The notes beneath the pieces are model-generated. The model was given only the letters and a program-made list of their open reading frames with translations, was not told where the DNA came from and made no database searches. Shown one piece after another: positions 26,163 to 35,948 of a stretch of 44,968 nt of DNA. Origin of the DNA: Microcaldota archaeon (GTDB lineage: Archaea; Micrarchaeota; Micrarchaeia; Micrarchaeales; CABMGC01). Every line of letters starts with the position of its first letter. The stretch's first letter is position 1. The DNA lies in contig JAJYJW010000005.1 in the NCBI GenBank assembly GCA_021789155.1, positions 1 to 44,968 of the forward strand, written 5' to 3'. A program made the position numbers and the translations under genes.

Positions 26163-28058
26163 TCACTCCCATTCTACGGTTGCTGGAGGTTTGCCAGTTA
26201 TGTCGTAAACTATTCTGTCTATCCTGCTTCCAGAATTCATTCCGGTGACTCGCGCAGCCGCTTTCTCCAGCACGTTCCATGGCAATTTTGAGAACTGCCC
26301 AGTCATGAAATCCTCTGATTCTATTGCCCGTATTGCAACCATATACTTCCCATTCATAGCGTTTGCGTAGTATGGCGAATCTGTAATATCTATGACTACC
26401 CTATTGACTTCCCTTATTTCTCCAGTAAGCCTTCTTGATATGTTCTCGAGCACTTCCCACGGCAACCTGTACTTGTCGCCGCTTATCCGGATCTCTTCGG
26501 TTATCATTATCGTGTCTCCATATGCCCTTCCATCTCCCTTAACTCCTGTGGATTTTATCCCTGTGATTATCGCAGAATAGAAGTTTGGGTTGATGACAAT
26601 TCCAGCATTCTTTATCTCCTCTCTGGTTATCGAAGTCGCAAGCTTTTGTATCTCCTCATTCCTTTGAGATAGCGTTGCCGCGCTGCCTTTTATCTCACCT
26701 AACACGGCGAAATACTGGCCTAACCTTTCATTTGCATTCGCATTGTCGATTGTCTTGCGCACAAAATAATCCGCATCCTGGAGGACCGCGACCCTGTCTG
26801 CGGTTACTTCACCTATTACGCGTATGCTTAATCCCGGTCCGGGAAACGGCTGCCTTTCGCTTATTGCAGCAGGAAGGCCAAGCGCCCTCGCCATCTGCCT
26901 CACTTCGTATTTGTAAAGATCCCTTAGAGGCTCTACAACTCCCTTAAACTTGATGTCTGGGGGCAATCCACCTACATTATGGTGGGTCTTTATCACTGCA
27001 GATTTCTTTTTGTCTCCGGATTCAACGATATCTGGATAAATCGTCCCCTGACAAAGCCATTCAGCGTTTATCTCACGTGCTTCTTCCTCGAATATTCTAG
27101 CGAAAAGAGCTCCGACTATTTTTCTTTTGTTTTCCGGATCAGTGACTCCCTCGAGCGCATTGAAAAATCTCTCGCCCGCATATACGATGTGCATGTCAAC
27201 GTGGAGTTTCTCGAACGTTTCCTTTATCTCTTCAGTCTCGTTTTTGCGCATGAGTCCTGTGTCTACGTATACTACCTTCAGGTTATTTCCAACGGCTTTC
27301 GCTATGAGCGCTGTTGCTACGCTAGAATCGACTCCGCCGCTAAGCGCTATCAGGCATTTGTCGTTTCCAACCTTTGCCTTTATCTCGTTTACATATCCTT
27401 CTATTTGGTGTTCAACGCTCCAGTTGCTGGAGCATTTGCAAATATCGTATATGAAATTGTGAATCGTTTCCTTCCCGAATTGCGTGTCAACAACTTCCGG
27501 ATGCCACTGCAGCCCGTACACTTCGCTGTCTATTTTCCTGAACGCTGCTATCAAGGTGTCCTTTGTGCTTGCGAGGATCCTGAAACTATCCGAAAGGTGG
27601 GTAACTTTGTCCCCGTGACTCATTATCGCCCTGAATGAATCTGGCAAATTCGACAAAACACCTTCAGGCGTTTTCACGTTTATCTCGGTTTGGCCGAATT
27701 CCCTGTTGTCTGAAGGCTCTACTTTCCCGCCGAGCATTTTCGCAATGAGCTGATGGCCGTAGCATAAGCCCAGAACAGGTATCCCCATATCGAGTATCTG
27801 CGGATCCATTGTGGGCGCATCTTTCTCGTATACGCTGTCTGGCCCTCCAGACAGCACTATGCCCTTTACATTCAGTTTTTCTCCTATTTTTTCAAGCTCT
27901 TCCGGAGTTATGTCATGTGGCACTATCTCGGAATAAACGCCAAGCTCTCTAATCCTTTTTGAGATTCTGTGTACGTATTGTCCGCGGAAATTAAGCACTA
28001 TTATCGCGTCCTTCTTTTCATCTACTCTGTTCTGTAGAGTCTTGGTTGCGCTTGCCAT
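26163..28058 (-). CDS. guaA: GMP synthase (glutamine-hydrolysing), single-chain, with extended C-terminus
   Basis: GLCYGHQLIAKMLGG (class I GATase Cys), SGGVDSSVATAL PP-loop, PFPGPGLSIRV, C-terminal DITGKPPATVEWE. Confidence 0.93.
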   Translation of the reverse strand: MASATKTLQNRVDEKKDAIIVLNFRGQYVHRISKRIRELGVYSEIVPHDITPEELEKIGEKLNVKGIVLSGGPDSVYEKDAPTMDPQILDMGIPVLGLCYGHQLIAKMLGGKVEPSDNREFGQTEINVKTPEGVLSNLPDSFRAIMSHGDKVTHLSDSFRILASTKDTLIAAFRKIDSEVYGLQWHPEVVDTQFGKETIHNFIYDICKCSSNWSVEHQIEGYVNEIKAKVGNDKCLIALSGGVDSSVATALIAKAVGNNLKVVYVDTGLMRKNETEEIKETFEKLHVDMHIVYAGERFFNALEGVTDPENKRKIVGALFARIFEEEAREINAEWLCQGTIYPDIVESGDKKKSAVIKTHHNVGGLPPDIKFKGVVEPLRDLYKYEVRQMARALGLPAAISERQPFPGPGLSIRVIGEVTADRVAVLQDADYFVRKTIDNANANERLGQYFAVLGEIKGSAATLSQRNEEIQKLATSITREEIKNAGIVINPNFYSAIITGIKSTGVKGDGRAYGDTIMITEEIRISGDKYRLPWEVLENISRRLTGEIREVNRVVIDITDSPYYANAMNGKYMVAIRAIESEDFMTGQFSKLPWNVLEKAAARVTGMNSGSRIDRIVYDITGKPPATVEWE

Positions 28059-28161
28059 ACCATCACGTAATAGGGATTTAGTTGTCTCGCATTAGTATTT
28101 AAACCCTGATAGGATGCAGAAAACGCATAGTATAACGTGCAGGTTTAATTCAAAGTGCATT

Positions 28162-28174
28162 GCATTTATAAATG
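28162..28174 (+). promoter_or_regulatory. TATA-like promoter element for 28206 gene
   Basis: GCATTTATAAATG about 35-45 nt upstream, with GGAGGG Shine-Dalgarno-like motif before the ATG. Confidence 0.5.
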
Positions 28175-28205
28175 AGATTTTATTCAATAATATGGAGGGC
28201 ATTGT

Positions 28206-28616
28206 ATGTCAAACGCTACTAAAATAGCAAATCCGCAAAAAAATGTGCCAACAACTATTGATCCGGAGCCGAAGGTTATAATCAAAAAGATCGGAAAAGA
28301 AGCCAGAAAAGAGCATAGAGTTTTCAACATAGCAAAAAAAGCAGCAAAGTATGCGTTGGCAAAGGCGTACGAAAAAGCGATTAAGAAGCAGATTAAGCGT
28401 GCGGTGAAATTGCAACTTGCAATGGATAAGGCAGCAGCAAAGTTAGTTGGAAAGCTAGCGATTAAGTGGTCCAAGGATATGGGAACAGTGGCGAAGACCT
28501 CTGCTGGAAAAATGACTGCAACTCTTTTGGATGGTGAAATGGAAAGGGAAATTGCTCAGGAGAAGCAAAGGATCGCCAGCCAATACCTTAAATTGGAGAA
28601 GGAGAATACTGAGTGA
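28206..28616 (+). CDS. Small Lys-rich helical hypothetical protein
   Basis: 136 aa with good promoter and SD; KKAAKYALAKAYEKAIKKQIKRAVKLQLAMDKAAAKLVGKLAIKW. Confidence 0.65.
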   Translation: MSNATKIANPQKNVPTTIDPEPKVIIKKIGKEARKEHRVFNIAKKAAKYALAKAYEKAIKKQIKRAVKLQLAMDKAAAKLVGKLAIKWSKDMGTVAKTSAGKMTATLLDGEMEREIAQEKQRIASQYLKLEKENTE

Positions 28617-28849
28617 TGTGCATGGCATATGATATGGACGAAGATGAAGTAAAACTCGAGCAGATAGGTAAGGACATTGATAAATATGGCAAAGCTCTAG
28701 ACGCGGCAATGTACGCACTGATGAACAATACTAATCCTGCGCTGACTCGTAGGCTTATCAACGAGTTCAACGTTCAAAAAGAGGAATACGAGAAAAGAGT
28801 GGCGTCAAAATTGCCAATACTCGAAAGAATAGAAAAAGAGAACGAATAA
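28616..28849 (+). CDS. Small acidic helical hypothetical protein
   Basis: Start overlaps the previous stop (TGATG); MCMAYDMDEDEVKLEQIGKDIDKYGKALDAAMYALMNN... Confidence 0.65.
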   Translation: MCMAYDMDEDEVKLEQIGKDIDKYGKALDAAMYALMNNTNPALTRRLINEFNVQKEEYEKRVASKLPILERIEKENE

Positions 28850-28869
28850 ATCAGTCAATGAAATATTAT

Positions 28870-28910
28870 GTGCGTGGAAATTAGTCCACGCACTTCGCTT
28901 TGAGAAGCGA
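28870..28910. terminator. Tandem hairpins between convergent genes
   Basis: GTGCGTGG-AAATTAGT-CCACGCAC followed by TCGCTT-TGAG-AAGCGA. Confidence 0.55.
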
Positions 28911-28911
28911 G

Positions 28912-29103
28912 TTAGGCCTTCTTCACATTCTTTGCGCGTGTTCCGCGTTCGCCTTGTTCCACTTCGTATTCTACAGAGTCTCCTACTGCTAGGGTAGCTC
29001 CACCTTCAACTGCCGATTTGTGGAAATAAGTATCCTTACCATCTTCTCCGGTTATGAATCCGAATCCGCGTCCTGCGTCAAACATCTTTACTTTTCCTTT
29101 CAT
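28912..29103 (-). CDS. Cold-shock domain protein (CspA-like)
   Basis: MKGKVKMFDAGRGFGFITGEDGKDTYFHKSAV: RNP1/RNP2 motifs. Confidence 0.92.
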   Translation of the reverse strand: MKGKVKMFDAGRGFGFITGEDGKDTYFHKSAVEGGATLAVGDSVEYEVEQGERGTRAKNVKKA

Positions 29104-29348
29104 TATATCACACCTATGCAGTCATATTCAAAAGAATACACTTGCATGTTGGCAGTATAATGTTAGTCTCGCAACACTTTTATGGCTTGGCATAAGCGCT
29201 TATTTGGCCATAATTGCGCAAAATTCGCTGAAATGTACTTGCAGTTGGATGTTTTCCAGCATATGTCGACTAAAAACAGCGCTTATGTTACGATTGGTTG
29301 AGCCAATGACAAAATCAGACCGTGTTGAAAAAGCCTCTCGCAAGAATA

Positions 29349-29419
29349 TGGAGGCACAGGGAATCGAACCCAGGCCCAGACCGTGTAAGGGTCTTATCCT
29401 ACCACTAGACGATGCCTCC
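29349..29419 (-). tRNA. tRNA-Val (anticodon TAC)
   Basis: Minus strand GGAGGCA...TGCCTCC-A acceptor, AGACC-CTTACAC-GGTCT anticodon arm, TTCGATT T loop. Confidence 0.92.
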
Positions 29420-29489
29420 AGGAATACAGATAAGTTATGTATGTAATTGTATTTAAATGCTACTTGTTTTCATTAAAGTGCTTGATTGA

Positions 29490-30704
29490 TTATTTCGCGT
29501 GTTTCTTGCAGAAATCGTTGAGTCTCGTTATCGCCGCTTCGAGGATTTCCTTTGGCGGCAGCGCGACTATCCTAACATGGCTCTTCGCTCCGAACCCCGA
29601 TCCCCTCGAGAGTTGCACGTATTCCTCTTCGAGGAACTTGTCGGTGAATTCCTTATCTGTGCTTATGTCAAGCGCCTTGAGGTTTACCCTAGGAAGTATG
29701 TAGTAAGCTCCGTTCGGTCTTACAGTCTCAAGAAACTCGTTTTCGTTGAGAAGCTTGGTGCTTAGGTTTACTCTGCTTTCTATCTGCTTTACCATGTTCT
29801 TCAATGCCTTGTTGTGCTCTTTCACGTTGTTTATCCCTTCTGCGATCGCGTATTCAGCCGGTGTGTTTGCGCTAACCCTTACGGCTGCGAATTGCGCGAA
29901 CTTTCTTTTCAACGCTTCAGATTTCTCGTCGTTTTCGGGGGTTAGCATGTAGCCTATCCTGAAACCGGTAGCGTCATACGCTTTACTTGCGCCGTTGAGT
30001 ATCACGTATGGCATTCCCTTTGCAAGTTGCGCTATGCTCGTGAACTTGGCTCCGTTGTAGACTATTTCATCGTATATCTCGTCAGACACAAGCAGAAGGT
30101 CATGCTCGTTTGCTATTCCTACTACTTCCTTGAGTACTTTTTTGTCCAGGACCGTGCCAGTCGGGTTGTTCGGATTCGTAAGAAGCATGTAGCGTATGGA
30201 ACGTTTCTTCTTCAATGCTCTGATGTGCTTTTCGAGTTCGTCGGTATCTATGCTCCATCCGTCGTTCTCCTTGTAATCCAGGATGTAGGGTTTCCCTCCT
30301 GCAAGCTTAATGTAAGGCATGTACTGCGTGTAGTAAGGCGCGAATACTATCGCATGGTCGTTCTTGTTGACTAACGCTGCATTGAGGATGTAGAGAGCTT
30401 CTGAAACCCCCTGGGTTATCGTTATGCTCTCGGCATCGACTTTCAGGTTGAACATGCGCTTGTACCTGTTCGCTATCGCTTCCCTCAATTCGAGTGCGCC
30501 GATAGGTTCGGTGTAGTGTGTTTTCCCGTCCTTTATCGCGTTCACGTAAGCGTCCTTTATGTAATCTGGTGTGGGAAAGTAGACTGCCGGATCTCCTCGG
30601 TTTAATCTTATGACGTGCCTTCCTTTTTTGTCTAGATTATCCGCGATGTAATTGTCTTCTTCAAGGGGATTTTCGGCATATTTGCTTCTTTCTGATAGGA
30701 ACAT
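29490..30704 (-). CDS. Pyridoxal-phosphate aminotransferase, class I/II
   Basis: TNPNNPTGTVLD, VSDEIYDEIVY, LNGASKAYDATGFRIGYM (PLP lysine). Confidence 0.88.
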   Translation of the reverse strand: MFLSERSKYAENPLEEDNYIADNLDKKGRHVIRLNRGDPAVYFPTPDYIKDAYVNAIKDGKTHYTEPIGALELREAIANRYKRMFNLKVDAESITITQGVSEALYILNAALVNKNDHAIVFAPYYTQYMPYIKLAGGKPYILDYKENDGWSIDTDELEKHIRALKKKRSIRYMLLTNPNNPTGTVLDKKVLKEVVGIANEHDLLLVSDEIYDEIVYNGAKFTSIAQLAKGMPYVILNGASKAYDATGFRIGYMLTPENDEKSEALKRKFAQFAAVRVSANTPAEYAIAEGINNVKEHNKALKNMVKQIESRVNLSTKLLNENEFLETVRPNGAYYILPRVNLKALDISTDKEFTDKFLEEEYVQLSRGSGFGAKSHVRIVALPPKEILEAAITRLNDFCKKHAK

Positions 30705-30708
30705 TCGT

Positions 30709-31326
30709 TCACTTCTTTTTCTCGAGTCTTGCCTTTACGTGCTTCAAAGCCGAGAAAGTATCTCTATCCATCTCTTCTATTCGCATCTTTATATATCTTG
30801 CCTGGCCCTCGAGCCTTGGCACCACAACGTTTTCGAGTGCGTTAACCCTTCTTTTGGTCTTGTCTATTGCTATTACGACTCTTCGCAATCCCTGCTCCCT
30901 TTTCGCAACTTCTATTATGGTTTTCTTGGTATCGGTAAACGAGTTCATTATGTCGCCTACAGCCGTGCTTGAGCTCGTAAGCACGTGGAGCATGTTAGCC
31001 TGGACGTTGCTGTAGCTTATCTCCGGAACGCGAACGCCCATGACGTTCTTCACGTTTATGCTTATGTTGTCGGTGTCTTCCGCGTTCTGAACCGCTGTGC
31101 TCAACGCGAATTCGCCTTCGTAAGCGGATGCAATCGCAACGGTGCTATACGATTTGGTGAGGAGCTTGTCCATGTAAGATCTGTCAGCTCCGGATAGCTT
31201 GAGCAGTTTCATGAACTCTGCTACTAGAACTTCCCTTTTCTTCTTGAGGAGGCCATGCCCTTTCTTCGCTAGCGCTATGCTCTTCTTCGTGTTTATCAGG
31301 TTTATTCTGGTTGGGTTTATCGGCAT
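30709..31326 (-). CDS. atpD: A-type ATP synthase subunit D
   Basis: INPTRINLINTKKSIALAKKGHGLLKKKREVLVAEF; C-terminal TKRRVNALENVVVPRLEGQARYIKMRIEEMDRDTFSALK. Confidence 0.93.
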   Translation of the reverse strand: MPINPTRINLINTKKSIALAKKGHGLLKKKREVLVAEFMKLLKLSGADRSYMDKLLTKSYSTVAIASAYEGEFALSTAVQNAEDTDNISINVKNVMGVRVPEISYSNVQANMLHVLTSSSTAVGDIMNSFTDTKKTIIEVAKREQGLRRVVIAIDKTKRRVNALENVVVPRLEGQARYIKMRIEEMDRDTFSALKHVKARLEKKK

Positions 31327-31328
31327 GC

Positions 31329-32738
31329 TTATTCCTTCTCAGGCACCATGTGCTTGTCCTGCTTGTTTCCCTTGTAGTACTTCTCTATGTATTCCGGCTT
31401 GATTCTGCTCAACTCGCGTTCGGGCAACGCAGAAACAAGATCCCATCCTATCTCAAGCGTCTTTTCTATGTCCCTTCTTTCGTCTCTTCCCTGGCTGATG
31501 AACCTGCCTTCGAAATCCTCTCCGAATTTCAGGTACATCCTATCGGTGTCGCTGAGCGCCTCCTTTCCCACTATAGAGCTTAAGCTGCTAGCTTCGAGCG
31601 CCTTTGCGTATGCTCCGTATAGCTGGTCCGCGAGGTTTCCGTGGTCCTCTCTCGTCTTTCCCTTTCCTATGCCGAGGCTCCTTAGCCTTGACAATGACCC
31701 GATGGGGTTTATGGGCGGATAAATGTGCTTGTTGTACAATGCCCTTCCGAGGTTGATCTGCCCCTCGGTTATGTATCCGGTAAGGTCGGGTATAGGATGG
31801 GTGACGTCGTCTCCGGGCATAGTCAAAATATCCAATTGGGTTATGCTGCCCTTGTTGTTGCTCACTATTCCGGCTCTTTCGTACAGGCTCGCAAGGTCCG
31901 TATACATGTATCCCGGATATCCTCTTCTTCCAGGAACCTCCTCTCTTGCGCTTGACATTTCGCGCATCGCTTCAGCGTAATTCGTCATGTCGCTCATTAT
32001 CACGAGAACGTGCATGTGCTTTTCGTATGCAAGATATTCTGCGGTGGTGAGCGCTATCCTAGGCGTCAATATACGTTCTACGCTCGGGTCCTCAGCGAGG
32101 TTTATGAATGCTACGGATCTTCGCATCGCGCCCTTCCTCCTGAAATAGTTCATGAAGAATGAAGCATCGTAGTTGGTCAAGCCTATTCCCGCGAATACCA
32201 CTGCGAAGCTGTCGTTAGTGTTCCTCACCGCGGACTGCATCGCTATCTGCGCAGCGAGCTCGTTGTGCGGCAATCCAGATCCTGAGAATATCGGGAGCTT
32301 CTGTCCTCTTACCAATGTCATCAATCCGTCTATGGTTGAAATCCCGGTTTCTATGAAGTCGTTCGGAAGCGCCCTTGCCGCGGGATTCATCGGCTCTCCA
32401 TTTATGTCGCGTTTCTCCTCTGCGATTACCTGCGCATTGATGTCTCTAGGCCTTCCCTGACCGTCGAATATCCTTCCGAGCATGTCTTCGCTTACCCCTA
32501 TCTGGAAGGTCTCTCCGGTGAAGCTAACGCTGGTATTGCTAGCGTTTATGTTGCTTGTAGTTCCGAATAATTGCACTATCGCGAATTTGGTAGATGTTTC
32601 AAGAACCTGCCCAAGCCTTTGCTCTCCATTGCTCAATTTGACTTTGACTATTTCGTTGTATGCTGCGTTGCCAATCTTGTCTACAACCACCAAAGGCCCA
32701 TAAACGCTTTGAACTGTTTTGTACTCTATATCGATCAT
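31329..32738 (-). CDS. atpB: A-type ATP synthase subunit B
   Basis: [51 protein letters not shown]. Confidence 0.96.
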   Translation of the reverse strand: MIDIEYKTVQSVYGPLVVVDKIGNAAYNEIVKVKLSNGEQRLGQVLETSTKFAIVQLFGTTSNINASNTSVSFTGETFQIGVSEDMLGRIFDGQGRPRDINAQVIAEEKRDINGEPMNPAARALPNDFIETGISTIDGLMTLVRGQKLPIFSGSGLPHNELAAQIAMQSAVRNTNDSFAVVFAGIGLTNYDASFFMNYFRRKGAMRRSVAFINLAEDPSVERILTPRIALTTAEYLAYEKHMHVLVIMSDMTNYAEAMREMSSAREEVPGRRGYPGYMYTDLASLYERAGIVSNNKGSITQLDILTMPGDDVTHPIPDLTGYITEGQINLGRALYNKHIYPPINPIGSLSRLRSLGIGKGKTREDHGNLADQLYGAYAKALEASSLSSIVGKEALSDTDRMYLKFGEDFEGRFISQGRDERRDIEKTLEIGWDLVSALPERELSRIKPEYIEKYYKGNKQDKHMVPEKE

Positions 32739-32746
32739 TCAACCAC

Positions 32747-34504
32747 CTATTCCTCCTCGTTCGCAGCAAGCTCGCTGAATTCCTTCTCGAGCATTTTCAT
32801 TATCCTGCTGTTCTCCTCTTCGAACTTCTCGTTCGGCACGTATCGCATTCTGCTGATGCCGGTCCTGACCTGCATGCTCTTCAATTTTTCTATGTCCGCA
32901 CCGCGTGCTATTGCATCCTGCGCCATGCTTGAATAGCGCATGATTATCGAAAGCATCATCGCCTGCTTCTTCAATGTCGAATATGCGTCCGCAGGGTCGT
33001 ATGCGTTCTGCATAAGGAAGTCTTCCCTTAGCATTTTTCCAACTTCCAATATCACCCTTTCTGAATCCGGCAGCGCATCAGGCCCTACCAACTGCACAAT
33101 GTCCTTGAGTTCGGCTTCCCTTTGCAGTAGTTTGAGTGCCTCTTCGACTCTCGTCTGGAAGCCGCTGTCGGTGTTCTTCGCATACCATGGCGCAAGGGCG
33201 TCCTTGTACAACGAATAGGAATTCAGCCAGTTTATGGAAGGGAAGTGCCTTGAGCTTGCGAGTGCCGCGTCCAATGCCCAATACACCTTTACTATTCTTA
33301 GCGTTCCCTGCGACACAGGCTCTGAGATGTCCCCTCCTGGAGGCGACACCGCGCCGATCGTGGTTATGCTTCCTTCCTTTCCGCTCAAAGCGATGAATCT
33401 CCCGTTTCTTTCGTAGAAATCCGCAAGCCTCTTTTGCAGGTAAGCCGGATAACCCTCTTCGCCTGGCATTTCCTCAAGCCTGGCGCTCATTTCACGCATT
33501 GCCTCTGCCCATCTTGACGTTGAATCTGCCATGACCGCTACGCTGTATCCCATGTCCCTGAAGTATTCGGCAAGCGTTATTCCCGTGTATATACTCGCTT
33601 CCCTTGCAGCTACAGGCATGTTGCTCGTGTTCGCAATCAATACCGTTCTTTCCATAAGCGGTCTCCCCGAATTTGGATCTTCCAAATGCGGGAATTCGTC
33701 GAGTACTTCGGACATTTCATTGCCGCGTTCGCCGCATCCGACATATATCACCACGTTGCTGTTAGCGTATTTCGCAATTGAGTGCAAGGTTACGGTTTTT
33801 CCAGACCCGAATGGACCAGGTATTCCTGAAGAGCCACCCTTGGCTATGGGGAAGAAACTGTCTATGGATCTTACTCCGGTTATGAGCAATTCGTCAGCAC
33901 CGAATCTTTTTTCGTATCCTCCGGCTACTCTCACCGGTCTTCGCTGCAGCATGCATATCTCATGCAGTTTTCCGTTCTGCATGACTTTCGCTATTCCTTC
34001 CTCTACCGTGAAAGAGCCCTGCTTTATCGATTCCAATTTTCCCGAAATCCCTTTCGGTATCATTATGTAGTGCTTGATGAGCGGAGTTTCGTCAACGTAA
34101 CCTATTATGGTGCCTTCGCTTACGCGCGTGCCCTTCTTCGCAGTTGCAACGAACTTCCATTTCTTCTTCTTGTCTATTGGTTGCACGTTCACTCCGGCGC
34201 TTATGAAACTGCCAGTCTTCTTCCTTATCTCTCCCAGGGGTCGTTCCAGTCCGTCGAAGATGTTGCCAAGCAAGCCAGGGGCAAGCTCTACGGATAAAGG
34301 CTGTCCGGTTGTTTCCACTGGTTCTCCAGGCTTGAGTCCGTTGGTGTCTTCGTAAACCTGCACCATGACCTGATCGTTCCTTATCTGTATCACTTCGCCT
34401 ATGAGTTCCTTGCTTCCGACTTTTACAACATCGAACATCTTGCTTTCCGACAGATCCTTGGCTACCACCAAAGGCCCAGAAATTCTTTCAATATATCCCA
34501 ACAT
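32747..34504 (-). CDS. atpA: A-type ATP synthase subunit A (catalytic)
   Basis: GIPGPFGSGKTVTLHSIAK P-loop, [50 protein letters not shown]; no intein. Confidence 0.97.
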   Translation of the reverse strand: MLGYIERISGPLVVAKDLSESKMFDVVKVGSKELIGEVIQIRNDQVMVQVYEDTNGLKPGEPVETTGQPLSVELAPGLLGNIFDGLERPLGEIRKKTGSFISAGVNVQPIDKKKKWKFVATAKKGTRVSEGTIIGYVDETPLIKHYIMIPKGISGKLESIKQGSFTVEEGIAKVMQNGKLHEICMLQRRPVRVAGGYEKRFGADELLITGVRSIDSFFPIAKGGSSGIPGPFGSGKTVTLHSIAKYANSNVVIYVGCGERGNEMSEVLDEFPHLEDPNSGRPLMERTVLIANTSNMPVAAREASIYTGITLAEYFRDMGYSVAVMADSTSRWAEAMREMSARLEEMPGEEGYPAYLQKRLADFYERNGRFIALSGKEGSITTIGAVSPPGGDISEPVSQGTLRIVKVYWALDAALASSRHFPSINWLNSYSLYKDALAPWYAKNTDSGFQTRVEEALKLLQREAELKDIVQLVGPDALPDSERVILEVGKMLREDFLMQNAYDPADAYSTLKKQAMMLSIIMRYSSMAQDAIARGADIEKLKSMQVRTGISRMRYVPNEKFEEENSRIMKMLEKEFSELAANEEE

Positions 34505-34519
34505 ATCACCGAATAAATG

Positions 34520-34882
34520 TCATATCCTTTCAACGCGTAGGTCTATGCCTATCGCCCTCTTTATCAACCTTCTTAGCGAATCCTCGTTTGTCTCTGGCTC
34601 GTTGTAGTCGGGTATCTCCACCACGACCGGCAGTAGGCTTGTGTCTATGAGATTCAGTAATTTCCTGTCTTTCACGTTCCTGGAAAGGGACTCGCTTATC
34701 ACTATTACGCTTATTTCAGGGTCTTGGAAAAGGTCGAATAACTGCTTTTCAAGTACCTCTTTTTCCTGGTTCTTGTACGCGCTGGTGAGTTTCTTCACGC
34801 CGCTTATGCCGAACCCAAGGTTCATTATGTTGCTTCCGACTATCGCAATCTTCTTCCTTTCGTTGTTCGTAGCGGTGTTCAT
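34520..34882 (-). CDS. atpF: A-type ATP synthase subunit F
   Basis: KIAIVGSNIMNLGFGISGVK..., operon position between C and A. Confidence 0.85.
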   Translation of the reverse strand: MNTATNNERKKIAIVGSNIMNLGFGISGVKKLTSAYKNQEKEVLEKQLFDLFQDPEISVIVISESLSRNVKDRKLLNLIDTSLLPVVVEIPDYNEPETNEDSLRRLIKRAIGIDLRVERI

Positions 34883-34883
34883 A

Positions 34884-35942
34884 TCAACCACTGAAAAGCA
34901 ATTCCAGTATTTCCCTGTCTATGCCGTATTCGACGTTCTTTAACGCCGATCGTATCGACAACGCTTCCATCTCCTTCACGTACGCGTAGTACGCGATGGA
35001 TCCGAAAGAGAATACCTCGTGCGCAACGCTGGTTGTCGCAGCATTGAACAACTGCCTTCGCATGCTCATCTCGAATGCCAGCATCTGCCCCGTGTTCTTG
35101 TAAATGTCGTATGCCTTTCCCATCTCGAAAAGGTTCGTGCTGTTGATGAGGTTTTCAAGATTCGCAGCAGAATTGTAAGCGTCTAGCAGTTTGGCTTGCG
35201 CTATGCTTCCGCCATTTGCGAAAACTCCGCTCATTTCCTCTGCTTTGATGCTTCTTTCCTTTGCCCTGAATGCGAGGATTATGTTGTGCATGTCTATGCT
35301 GTGTTTTATGACCTGCGCCACGTTCGCGTCGTGTTTTGCAACTTCCACCGATAAGGAAGCAAGCATGTTGTAGTATGCTCTCTCCATTGCGTATACCGCG
35401 GTTGCTATGTTCGAGCTTCTTCTGTACTCGTCAAGCGTCTCCTGGAGCATTGAGGCATAAGGCGAGTTTATCATGAACCTGCTTATCATCATCTCAACCG
35501 TGTTTTCCTGCATGAGCTGCTTTATGTTTTCCTTGCCGTATTGGCCGGTTCCCACTATGTACCTGGATATGCTTTCGAATGGTATGTTCCTGGCTTTAGC
35601 GTGCATTGCCAATTTGATGTTGCTTATCTCGAAGCTGCCGGTTATGCTGCGCATCATCTCCTTGTCCTCTTTCGGCGCCACCCTGTTCAGAAGCTCCATG
35701 TTCCTTGCGATGTTGTTGCTCAGCGCGAAATCGACTAGTTGGCTTTTGATGCTCATTCCGCCGTATTCCTCGAGATCCTGCCTGTAATCCGTCTGCATAA
35801 GCACCGATAGTATGGTGCTTTCGTCTTTGGCATCGAATATCTGGCGCATCTGCTCGTTTGTCAGCAGCCTGGAGCGCATGGCCTTCACTCTGGCATTGGA
35901 ATAGGAATACTTCAATGCGCTCGAAAGCCCGTAGCTCCTCAT
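34884..35942 (-). CDS. atpC: A-type ATP synthase subunit C
   Basis: YSNARVKAMRSRLLTNEQMRQIFDAKDESTILSVLMQTDY; operon position. Confidence 0.88.
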   Translation of the reverse strand: MRSYGLSSALKYSYSNARVKAMRSRLLTNEQMRQIFDAKDESTILSVLMQTDYRQDLEEYGGMSIKSQLVDFALSNNIARNMELLNRVAPKEDKEMMRSITGSFEISNIKLAMHAKARNIPFESISRYIVGTGQYGKENIKQLMQENTVEMMISRFMINSPYASMLQETLDEYRRSSNIATAVYAMERAYYNMLASLSVEVAKHDANVAQVIKHSIDMHNIILAFRAKERSIKAEEMSGVFANGGSIAQAKLLDAYNSAANLENLINSTNLFEMGKAYDIYKNTGQMLAFEMSMRRQLFNAATTSVAHEVFSFGSIAYYAYVKEMEALSIRSALKNVEYGIDREILELLFSG

Positions 35943-35948
35943 AACATA

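Noticed and set aside
29054-29446. Plus-strand 130-aa ORF
   Set aside because: Runs through the tRNA-Val gene and antisense to the cold-shock gene; spurious.
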